This document shows, in pieces, positions 1 through 6,665 of a stretch of DNA of 64,000 nucleotides. Under the pieces are notes generated by a model. That model made no database searches and was not told the DNA's origin. It worked only from the letters and a program-made list of their open reading frames with translations. Source of the stretch: an uncultured Clostridium sp. (GTDB taxonomy: Bacteria; Bacillota; Clostridia; Clostridiales; Clostridiaceae); NCBI GenBank assembly GCA_934746015.1, contig CAKVEW010000003.1, positions 62,001-126,000 on the forward strand, given 5' to 3'. Position 1 is the first letter of the stretch, and the number at the start of each line of letters is the position of its first letter. The translations under genes were made by a program, and so were the position numbers.

Positions 1-1297
1 AGGGATTGGAAGCTTAGAAGGTAAAAAAATATATGTAAAAGGTGCTTTTCCAGGGCAAACAGTAACTGGAAGAGTTAAAAAGAAAAGAGAAGCCTTTGCA
101 GAGTTGAAGCTTATGTCTGTAGATGAAAGAGCAGATTATGAAATAAGCCCATCTTGTGAGAACTTTGGAATTTGTGGTGGTTGTACATCACAAAATTTAA
201 CTTATGAAAAACAATTAGAACTTTTAAGTGAAGAGTTTGAAGCTTTATTTGAAGAAGCCAACCTACCTCTTAATAATTACAAGGGGATAGTAGGTAGCAA
301 GGAACAATGGGAATATAGAAATAAGATGGAATTTACCTTTGGAGATTTTGAAAAAGGTGGAGAATTAACTCTAGGAATGCATATGAAGGGAAAATCCTTT
401 GGAATTATTACAGTAGATAAATGCTTAATAGTAGATGAAGATTTTAGAACTTTAATTAAGGCTACAGTAGATTATTTCAGAGCTAATGGTTTACCTTATT
501 ATAGAGTTATGAAAAGAGAAGGATATTTAAGACACCTAGTTATTAGAAAAGCAATTAACACTGGTGAATTAATGGTTAACTTAGTTACTACAACTCAAAT
601 AGACTTTGATTTATCTGAATATGTAGAGATATTAAAAAATCAAAATTATAAAGGTAATTTAGTATCAATTTTACATACAGAAAATAATTCGTTTTCAGAT
701 GCAGTAGTACCAGAAAAGGTTAATTTATTATTTGGCAAAGATTATATAACAGAAAATCTTTTAGGATTGAAATTTAAAATATCTCCTTTTTCATTCTTCC
801 AAACTAATACTAAGGGAGCAGAAAGCCTGTATAGTATAGTTAGAGATTATCTAGGAGAATCAAAGGATAAGGTAGTATTCGACCTTTATTGTGGAACTGG
901 AACTATAGGACAAATAGCAGCAGCTAATGCTAAAAAAGTTGTTGGAATTGAACTTATAGAAGAAGCAGTTGAAGCAGCAAAGGAAAATGCTAAACTAAAT
1001 AACTTAAATAACTGCGAATTCCTAGCAGGAGATGTAGCAGAAATAATTAAAAATGTTAAAGATAAGCCAAATACAATAATATTAGATCCACCAAGAAGTG
1101 GGGTACATCCAAAAGCATTAGAATATGTAATTAAATTTAACGCCAAGGAAATAATTTATGTATCATGTAATCCAAAAACATTAGTAGAAAATTTAAATGT
1201 ATTAATAGAAGCAGGATACAAAATAGTTGAAAGTTGTGTTAAAGACATGTTCCCTAACACACCTCACCTTGAGGCAGTTGTTAAACTTACGAAGTAA
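1..1297 (+). CDS. rlmD: 23S rRNA (uracil-5)-methyltransferase RlmD/RumA, 5' end outside window
   Basis: SAM-dependent RNA methyltransferase of the RlmD/RumA/TrmA family that forms m5U in 23S rRNA. The frame is open to the left edge (codons start at base 2), and the first visible residues ([19 protein letters not shown]) read as a TRAM RNA-binding domain, so a TTG at 104 is not the true start and the gene is cut by the window. Visible motifs are the Fe-S cysteines in [10 protein letters not shown], the SAM-binding [12 protein letters not shown], the DPPRSG motif and the catalytic cysteine in YVSCNPKTL. The protein ends [10 protein letters not shown], a normal family C-terminus. Its last 27 bases form the start of a 103-bp tandem repeat. 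The family is certain; RlmD rather than another paralogue is likely. Confidence 0.93.
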   Translation, partial: GIGSLEGKKIYVKGAFPGQTVTGRVKKKREAFAELKLMSVDERADYEISPSCENFGICGGCTSQNLTYEKQLELLSEEFEALFEEANLPLNNYKGIVGSKEQWEYRNKMEFTFGDFEKGGELTLGMHMKGKSFGIITVDKCLIVDEDFRTLIKATVDYFRANGLPYYRVMKREGYLRHLVIRKAINTGELMVNLVTTTQIDFDLSEYVEILKNQNYKGNLVSILHTENNSFSDAVVPEKVNLLFGKDYITENLLGLKFKISPFSFFQTNTKGAESLYSIVRDYLGESKDKVVFDLYCGTGTIGQIAAANAKKVVGIELIEEAVEAAKENAKLNNLNNCEFLAGDVAEIIKNVKDKPNTIILDPPRSGVHPKALEYVIKFNAKEIIYVSCNPKTLVENLNVLIEAGYKIVESCVKDMFPNTPHLEAVVKLTK

Positions 1298-1535
1298 GTT
1301 GTTACAACTACCCATGCAAGGATTTACCAAGAAGACAAACAAAGTGCAGTCTGATTGGAATAAATCTACTGCAGAGGCAATTGTTAAGCTTACGAAGTAA
1401 GCTGTTACTATTGCCCCTACAAGGGATGCCCAAGAGGACAAACGGAGTGAAGTCTGATTGGAGGCAGCCTACTGAAGAGGCAGTTGTTAAACTGGCATTG
1501 AACGCTTGACATTGAACACTTAGTGAAGCCATAGC

Positions 1536-1587
1536 TGAACTTAGTGTGAAAGTCCATCTTATGTAGTGAAACGAAATAAGATGTTCA
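1536..1587 (+). repeat. 52-nt palindromic element, copy 1
   Basis: Bounded by TGAAC...GTTCA arms and sharing the internal block CTTAGYGWGAAAGYCC with the copy at 1610. It contains its own hairpin (CATCTTAT...ATAAGATG). Both copies are exactly 52 nt, although their internal stems differ in sequence. It lies in the segment that interrupts the third 103-bp unit. Confidence 0.7.
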
Positions 1588-1609
1588 TTTTAAAAACAGT
1601 AGCGAAGTA

Positions 1610-1661
1610 TGAACTTAGCGAGAAAGCCCGCATTCCGTAGCTTTACGGAGGAATGTGTTCA
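1610..1661 (+). repeat. 52-nt palindromic element, copy 2
   Basis: Same architecture as the copy at 1536: TGAAC/GTTCA ends, CTTAGCGAGAAAGCCC block, then a different inner stem (CATTCCGTA...TACGGAGGAATG). Stem sequence changes while length and outline are kept, as in a structured mobile or RNA-level element. Confidence 0.7.
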
Positions 1662-1750
1662 TTTAGTAAGCTGTTACTATTGCCCCTACAAGGGATGCCC
1701 AAGAAACCGAAGAAAGTGAAAGTTGATTGGATGCAGCCTGCTAAAGAGGC

Positions 1751-1787
1751 AAAGGAGTTAAGCCAGATAATTGCTTGGCTCCTTTTT
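1751..1787 (+). terminator. Intrinsic terminator after the rlmD repeat region
   Basis: AAGG and AGCCA arms pair with TGGCT and CCTT across a short loop, followed by TTTTT at 1783-1787. It lies directly after the last repeat unit, so the repeats are probably transcribed as an rlmD 3' extension. Confidence 0.6.
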
Positions 1788-1883
1788 GATTTCTCCTTGA
1801 ATCTGAAAGCTTGAAAAAGCAAACTTTCTTCGGAGAGTACAGTAATAGAACTGTTTATAAGGTTTTAATAGATTTTAAATTAG

Positions 1884-1930
1884 AGGTTTGCCACCCGTTA
1901 AGGGGATATGCTGGTAAACCTTAATTATTT
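1884..1930 (+). terminator. Stem-loop with T-rich tail, possible terminator or leader element
   Basis: AGGTTTGCC at 1884-1892 pairs with GGTAAACCT at 1913-1921, with a small inner CCC/GGG stem, followed by TAATTATTTTTT. It sits alone 140 bp upstream of the GNAT gene. The rest of 1788-2066 shows nothing I recognise. Confidence 0.35.
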
Positions 1931-2066
1931 TTTACATAGTAAAAGCTTTAAATTAAATTTGAGTAGCATGTAATGATTATCCATGGTTGTTAAGATTATT
2001 AGTACTAAATAGTAAATATGACATTTCAACTTATGAAACTGTAATTATCAATATGGAGGAGGTTAT

Positions 2067-2597
2067 ATGAATATTAATGATATTAAATTTCGTACTGCTG
2101 AAGAAAATGATATTAATTATATAATGGAGATAGAGCAATCATCATTTTCTAAAACAGTATGTGAAAATAAAGATGTATTTCTGCAAAGAATTAAAACCTT
2201 TAAAGAAGGTTTTATAGTAATGGAATATTATAATAAAATTATTGGCTATATATGTTCAGAGCTATGGGAGTATAGAGAAGAAATCGATAAGGATAAATTC
2301 ACATTAGGACATTTAATCAAGGATAGTCATAATGCAAATGGCGATGAAGTGTATATATCTTCATTTGCTATTCTTCCAGAAGTAAGAGGCTATGGATTAG
2401 GGGAAATGATGTTTGAGTTTTTTATAAAACATATTACTAAAGTAGTAAAATCGCAAAAATCAATAATTTTGATAGTTTCAGAAAAATGGACGAAGGCAAG
2501 AAAAATATATATAAATTATGGATTTCAAGAAGTTTCTATAATTAATGACTTTTTGATAATAAGGATATTGAGCCTTTTAAAGAAAAAGGAATTATAA
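2067..2597 (+). CDS. GNAT-family N-acetyltransferase
   Basis: A 176-residue acetyl-CoA-dependent N-acetyltransferase; the acceptor substrate is unknown. The acetyl-CoA-binding motif A is visible near residues 105-125 (ISSFAILPEVRGYGLGEMM, with R-G-x-G-x-G), and the C-terminal strand (KARKIYINYGFQEV) is typical of the fold. ATG 2067 has an ideal GGAGGAGGT site at 2055-2062. No terminator separates it from the methyltransferase gene that starts 50 bp later, so they may be co-transcribed. RimI-like activity is possible but not shown. Confidence 0.85.
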   Translation: MNINDIKFRTAEENDINYIMEIEQSSFSKTVCENKDVFLQRIKTFKEGFIVMEYYNKIIGYICSELWEYREEIDKDKFTLGHLIKDSHNANGDEVYISSFAILPEVRGYGLGEMMFEFFIKHITKVVKSQKSIILIVSEKWTKARKIYINYGFQEVSIINDFLIIRILSLLKKKEL

Positions 2598-2647
2598 TGA
2601 GAAAGCTATTGTAAGAAGTGAATGCTATATTAAAAGGGGAGGAAAAA

Positions 2648-3424
2648 ATGACAGTAGAATTAGAAAAATACTATAATAAGTTTTGTGAAGATAAAAGATT
2701 AACAAGAAGACATGGACAAGTTGAGTATATAACTTCTATGAAATATATTCATGAATATTTAAATAATAATAAGAACTTGAAAATATTAGATATTGGAGCT
2801 GGAACTGGAAGATACTCAGTAGCATTAGCTAATGAAGGCTATGATGTAACAGCAGTTGAACTTGTAAAACATAATTTAGGAGTTTTAAAATCTAAGGGAA
2901 GTACAGTAAAAGCCTTTCAAGGAACTGCTTTAAACTTAGCTAGATTTGAAGATAATACTTTTGATATGACATTAATTTTTGGACCTATGTATCACTTATA
3001 TACCTTTGATGATAAAGTAAGGGCATTAGAAGAAGCGAAAAGAGTAACTAAGGTTGGAGGAAAAATATTGGTTGCTTATTGTATGAATGAATATAGTGTA
3101 ATAACATATGGCTTTAAAGAAAATAATATAAAAAAGTGTATTGAAGATAGAAAGATAGATGAGAGCTTTCATGTTATATCAAATGCAGAAGATTTATATG
3201 ATTATGTAAGACTTGAGGATATTAATGAAATAAATAAAGCTGCAGGAGTAAAGAGAATAAAAATAATTTCAGCAGATGGTCCAGCTAATTACATGAGACC
3301 AATTCTAAACGCTATGGATGAGGAAACCTTTAAAACTTTTATTGAGTATCATTTATCTACATGTGAAAGACAAGATTTATTAGGGGCAGGAGCACATACA
3401 TTAGATATTTTAATAAATGAATAG
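2648..3424 (+). CDS. Class I SAM-dependent methyltransferase
   Basis: A 258-residue Rossmann-type methyltransferase, probably acting on a small molecule. SAM motif I is clear (ILDIGAGTGRYSVALA, about residues 48-63), followed by VTAVEL and the post-I region FDMTLIFGPMYHLY of the Methyltransf_11/25 type. The start is placed at ATG 2648, which follows GGGGAGG at 2636-2642; an in-frame GTG at 2618 lacks such a site. A 75-bp piece of this gene (3263-3337) is duplicated at 6391-6465. Substrate unknown. Confidence 0.85.
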   Translation: MTVELEKYYNKFCEDKRLTRRHGQVEYITSMKYIHEYLNNNKNLKILDIGAGTGRYSVALANEGYDVTAVELVKHNLGVLKSKGSTVKAFQGTALNLARFEDNTFDMTLIFGPMYHLYTFDDKVRALEEAKRVTKVGGKILVAYCMNEYSVITYGFKENNIKKCIEDRKIDESFHVISNAEDLYDYVRLEDINEINKAAGVKRIKIISADGPANYMRPILNAMDEETFKTFIEYHLSTCERQDLLGAGAHTLDILINE

Positions 3425-3514
3425 GTTAAAATGTTTTTTATTTAGCAGATGCATACTAATACTGAAAAAATATGGCCATTTCATGATATTAATATAGGGC
3501 TGTTATCATGGATA

Positions 3515-3547
3515 AAAGAGTTAAGCAAAAAATGCTTAACTCTTTTT
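3515..3547 (+). terminator. Strong intrinsic terminator
   Basis: AAAGAGTTAAGC pairs with GCTTAACTCTTT around an A-rich loop, followed by a T run. It ends the GNAT-methyltransferase transcript. Confidence 0.9.
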
Positions 3548-3665
3548 TGTTTAATTATTAGTATAAATAAATAGGAGTTTATAAAAAGTTTAATTTTTTT
3601 TTATATGAAATTTATGATTATAAAATATAATTTTTTTAAAGAATAAAATAGATGGGGTGATAAAG

Positions 3666-4901
3666 ATGCTCAAGTTATTTTATTATGTTCTATGTAGTTT
3701 GACATTGCTTTATGGGTTATATTTTATTATTACAGCTATGTTCGCTTTTAAAAAGAATACAAAAGAAGAAATTAAAAGTAATAAGACAAATAATTTTGCG
3801 ATTTTAATTGCAGCTAGAAATGAGCAATATGTTATTGGTAATTTAATAGATAGTTTAAAACATCAAAATTATCCTAGTGAAAGTTTTGAAGTTTATACTA
3901 TTATAAATAATTGTACAGATAATACATTAACAATTGCTAAGGAACATGAAGCGAAAGTTATTGTTTGTAAAGATAAGATAAATTCCAAAGGTGATGCTTT
4001 AAATTATGCATTCAAGAAATTAAAAAACAATAAAAATATTGATGCTTATTTAATCTTTGATGCTGACAATATAGTTGACCCAAATTTTCTTATGGAAATG
4101 AATAAGGCAATTAATATGGGATACAATGTAGCACAAGGCTTTAGAGAAAGCAAGAATTTAAATGATAATTGGCTTTCAGGAAGTTATTCTCTATATTATT
4201 ATTTACAAAATTTCTTCTTTAATAAAGCTAGAAATAATATTAACTTATCTTCTTCAATCAATGGTACAGCTTTTATGGTGAAAAAAAGTATTATTGACAG
4301 TAAGGGATTTAATGTTAAGACCTTAACTGAAGATGTAGAATTTACTGCAATATGCTCTTTAAACGATGAAAAAATTGCTTTTGTTGAAAATGCAATTACC
4401 TATGATGAACAACCAATAAGCTTTGCTGTATCCTTTAAACAAAGAAAAAGATGGACTAAAGGAGTATTACAATGTTTGAAATATTATCATAGACCTTTAA
4501 TAAAGAAGGTTATAAAGGAAAAGAGTATATGTGCTTTAGATATATTGCTAATATTTTTTGCTCCAATAATTCAAATTGTTTCTTTTTCTTTAACGACAAT
4601 TTTAATTCTTTTTCAAATGTATGGAATTAAATTAGATGATATATTTTCTTATTATTTTTTGCTTGGAATATTTTTCTTCCTTACAACTTATCTCATTGGT
4701 GTAATTATTAATATGTATATTATAAAATATAATAAACATAAAATTAAAGAATCAATTAGTGGAATATTCTTATTTAGTTTCTTTATATATACATGGGTCC
4801 CAATTAATTTCTTATGTTTGTTTAAAAAGAACATAGTTTGGGAGAGTGTAAGTCATACAAGGAATGTAAAAATAAATGAGCTTATAACTGAAAATAAATA
4901 A
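3666..4901 (+). CDS. Membrane-bound processive GT2 glycosyltransferase
   Basis: A 411-residue family 2 glycosyltransferase of the cellulose/chitin-synthase-like clan, predicted to add sugars processively at the inner face of the membrane. One N-terminal helix (about 3-27) precedes the GT-A domain: D-A-D at 132-134, TED at 221-223 (catalytic base), and QRKRW at 259-263, the acceptor motif of processive enzymes. Three or four hydrophobic helices follow (about 285-390). GGGGTG at 3654-3659 suits ATG 3666; an upstream GTG at 3657 overlaps that site and is less likely. The next two genes concern lipid phosphate chemistry, so a glycolipid or envelope polymer is plausible, but the product cannot be inferred. 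Confidence 0.85.
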   Translation: MLKLFYYVLCSLTLLYGLYFIITAMFAFKKNTKEEIKSNKTNNFAILIAARNEQYVIGNLIDSLKHQNYPSESFEVYTIINNCTDNTLTIAKEHEAKVIVCKDKINSKGDALNYAFKKLKNNKNIDAYLIFDADNIVDPNFLMEMNKAINMGYNVAQGFRESKNLNDNWLSGSYSLYYYLQNFFFNKARNNINLSSSINGTAFMVKKSIIDSKGFNVKTLTEDVEFTAICSLNDEKIAFVENAITYDEQPISFAVSFKQRKRWTKGVLQCLKYYHRPLIKKVIKEKSICALDILLIFFAPIIQIVSFSLTTILILFQMYGIKLDDIFSYYFLLGIFFFLTTYLIGVIINMYIIKYNKHKIKESISGIFLFSFFIYTWVPINFLCLFKKNIVWESVSHTRNVKINELITENK

Positions 4902-4928
4902 GTTTAAAATTTAGGAAGTGAAAAGAGT

Positions 4929-5516
4929 ATGGAAACTATAGATCATAAGTCATTAGGATATATATTGTTAAATAAAAAAGATAGTTATAATTTAACCATA
5001 TATGATAAAGCATTTATATTTGGATGTATTGAACCAGATATTAATTTTTTTACATATATGAAGGGAAGTATAAAATTTAAGAAGATGTTTCGTGGACATC
5101 AAAGAATTAATTCACTTGATTATATTTTGAGAGTTATAGATAAATTAAGTAGAAAAGATTACTTGTTTTTAATTGATTATTATAAATTAGGAAGGGTTAT
5201 TCACTATATAGCAGATTCATTTACATTTCCACATACTAATGAATTTAAAGGAGATATTAAGGAACATGTAATCTATGAAAGAAAGTTACATCAATTTCTA
5301 GAAGAAAATAAATTAAAACTATCTAGTTATAAAAAATCTAATGAAGGCAATCTAAAAGAATACTTATTAAAAATGCAATATAAATATACTCAAAGTAAAC
5401 CTAGAATAGAAAATGATTTAAACTATATTATTAATACATGTACCACAATTACAAGAGCTATCCTTCAGCATGAATACCAATACATTACTATCTCATTTAT
5501 TCCTAAAATGAATTAG
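4929..5516 (+). CDS. Zinc-dependent phospholipase C-like protein
   Basis: A 195-residue protein resembling the zinc-dependent phospholipase C / S1-P1 nuclease-like family. Visible family features are GCIEPDINFF near residue 31 and GRVIHYIADSFTFPHTNE near 92-109, whose histidines and aspartate would bind zinc, followed by HVIYERKLHQ. There is no signal peptide, unlike secreted alpha-toxin-type enzymes, which points to a cytoplasmic or housekeeping member. It starts 28 bp after the glycosyltransferase with a GGAAGTGAA site, so the two are probably one operon. Enzymatic activity is inferred only from the family. Confidence 0.75.
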   Translation: METIDHKSLGYILLNKKDSYNLTIYDKAFIFGCIEPDINFFTYMKGSIKFKKMFRGHQRINSLDYILRVIDKLSRKDYLFLIDYYKLGRVIHYIADSFTFPHTNEFKGDIKEHVIYERKLHQFLEENKLKLSSYKKSNEGNLKEYLLKMQYKYTQSKPRIENDLNYIINTCTTITRAILQHEYQYITISFIPKMN

Positions 5517-5585
5517 ATGCAATTTATTAATTCATTAAATAGTTTAATTAAGGGTTCAAAGGAAGAATAAAAGTCTTTAAAAGGT

Positions 5586-5625
5586 AAATACCATAACTTA
5601 ATATTTATGATATTAGGTATTTTTA
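5586..5625 (+). terminator. Probable intrinsic terminator
   Basis: AAATACC at 5586 pairs with GGTATTT at 5616, with an inner TAATAT/ATATTA stem, and runs into TTTTT. It separates the phospholipase-like gene from the PAP2 gene. Confidence 0.55.
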
Positions 5626-5691
5626 TAGTTATAGGATTACAAAAAGTAAAAAATTTATCTTTGTATAAAAAAGATAATAGGGGATGTTTGA

Positions 5692-6333
5692 ATGAATAAA
5701 ATTTTGTTTTTTATTAAGAAAAATTATCTTTGGATTATAGCAATAATATGTTTAATTTTAACACTTGCTTTAGCAGAAGATGTATTTGAACAAGAAATAA
5801 TGAAATGTGATACTATTGCTTATAATTTTATTGTTAATAGTAGTAGAAGCGATACTTTAACAATGGTAATGAAATTAATAACTAATTTTGGTAGTGCATT
5901 AGTATTATTATCTATAAGTTTCCTATCTTTTATATTAGTTAAAAATAAAAGGAAGGGAATTTGTATAACTAGTAATTTAATTTTAATTTCAATTTTAAAT
6001 CAAATAGTAAAATTAATAGTTCATAGATCAAGACCTGATGGATATAGATTAATTGCTGAAAGTGGGTATTCTTTTCCAAGTGGTCATTCTATGACTAGTA
6101 TGGCATTTTATGGATTTTTAATTTATTTAACATATAAATTTATTAAGGGTAAAAGCTTGAAATGGTTTATTTGTATAGTGTTAAGCTTATTAATTATATT
6201 AATAGGATATAGCAGAATATATCTAGGAGTCCATTATGCAAGTGATGTAATAGCTGGAAATCTAATATCAATTTCATATTTGATTATCTATATAAAAGCA
6301 ACAAGTAGACATATTGAAAAAAATGAGATATAA
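5692..6333 (+). CDS. PAP2-family membrane phosphatase
   Basis: A 213-residue integral membrane phosphatase, likely removing phosphate from lipid phosphates such as undecaprenyl pyrophosphate or phosphatidic acid on the outer face. The three signature motifs are present: KLIVHRSRP (about 104-112), PSGHS (about 127-131) and SRIYLGVHYASD (about 175-186). Five or six transmembrane helices surround them. ATG 5692 follows GGGGATG. A second PAP2 gene lies at 48599. The exact lipid substrate is not deducible. Confidence 0.88.
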   Translation: MNKILFFIKKNYLWIIAIICLILTLALAEDVFEQEIMKCDTIAYNFIVNSSRSDTLTMVMKLITNFGSALVLLSISFLSFILVKNKRKGICITSNLILISILNQIVKLIVHRSRPDGYRLIAESGYSFPSGHSMTSMAFYGFLIYLTYKFIKGKSLKWFICIVLSLLIILIGYSRIYLGVHYASDVIAGNLISISYLIIYIKATSRHIEKNEI

Positions 6334-6338
6334 AAATA

Positions 6339-6378
6339 AAACCTAGTAATCAGTAAATTGATAGCTAGGTTCTATTTT
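6339..6378 (+). terminator. Intrinsic terminator after PAP2 gene
   Basis: AACCTAG at 6340-6346 pairs with CTAGGTT at 6365-6371, followed by CTATTTTT. Confidence 0.7.
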
Positions 6379-6390
6379 TCCTAATATACA

Positions 6391-6465
6391 ATAATTTCAG
6401 CAGATGGTCCAGCTAATTATATGAGAGCAATTCTAAACGCTATGGATGAGGAAACCTTTAAAACT
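6391..6465 (+). pseudogene. 75-bp duplicated fragment of the methyltransferase gene
   Basis: Bases 6391-6465 repeat 3263-3337 of the methyltransferase gene with two mismatches by hand alignment (ACATGAGACC versus ATATGAGAGC). The piece starts and stops abruptly, has no start codon and cannot make a product. It is a dispersed partial duplication 3.1 kb from the source. The rest of 6466-6665 is AT-rich, holds the promoter region of the surface-protein gene and contains nothing else I recognise. Confidence 0.85.
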
Positions 6466-6665
6466 CTTTTTTTAGTTGATATTTATTGAGAGGGAGTAGG
6501 ATATTGCACAATATAAATAAAGGAAATTATGTATTAAATAAGTAATAATAATATACAATTAATAATTAATATCAAAAGTCAAATTATTTGAATATTGTAT
6601 AAATTGTGATAAAATAAATATGTGGAGTTTCTATATTTTCTAAAATGAGGAAGGAGAAGAGAAGT

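Larger units (their letters stand above)
1271..1745 (+). repeat. 103-bp tandem repeat starting inside rlmD; third copy interrupted
   Basis: Units start at 1271, 1374 and 1477 (each GAGGCARTTGTTAA...), giving an exact 103-bp period. The first unit contains the last codons and stop of rlmD. Units 1 and 2 each fold around CTTAC-GAA-GTAAG, and the flanking arms have changed together between copies (AACTTAC/GTAAGTT versus AGCTTAC/GTAAGCT), which suggests a selected RNA or DNA hairpin. Unit 3 is split: 1477-1493 is followed by about 170 foreign bases and resumes at about 1665 with GTAAGCTGTTACTATTGCC, ending at 1745. Because 103 is not a multiple of 3, the copies do not extend the protein. No match to a known RNA family is claimed. 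Confidence 0.85.

Noticed and set aside
104..106. TTG as the start of rlmD
   Set aside because: The frame continues upstream through a recognisable TRAM domain to the window edge.
886..1146. Minus-strand open frame inside rlmD
   Set aside because: Antisense to strongly conserved motifs (SAM site, DPPRSG), no ribosome site, low-complexity product.
1271..1745. CRISPR-like array
   Set aside because: Only three units, 103-bp period with no unique spacers between short repeats, and the first unit is part of a gene.
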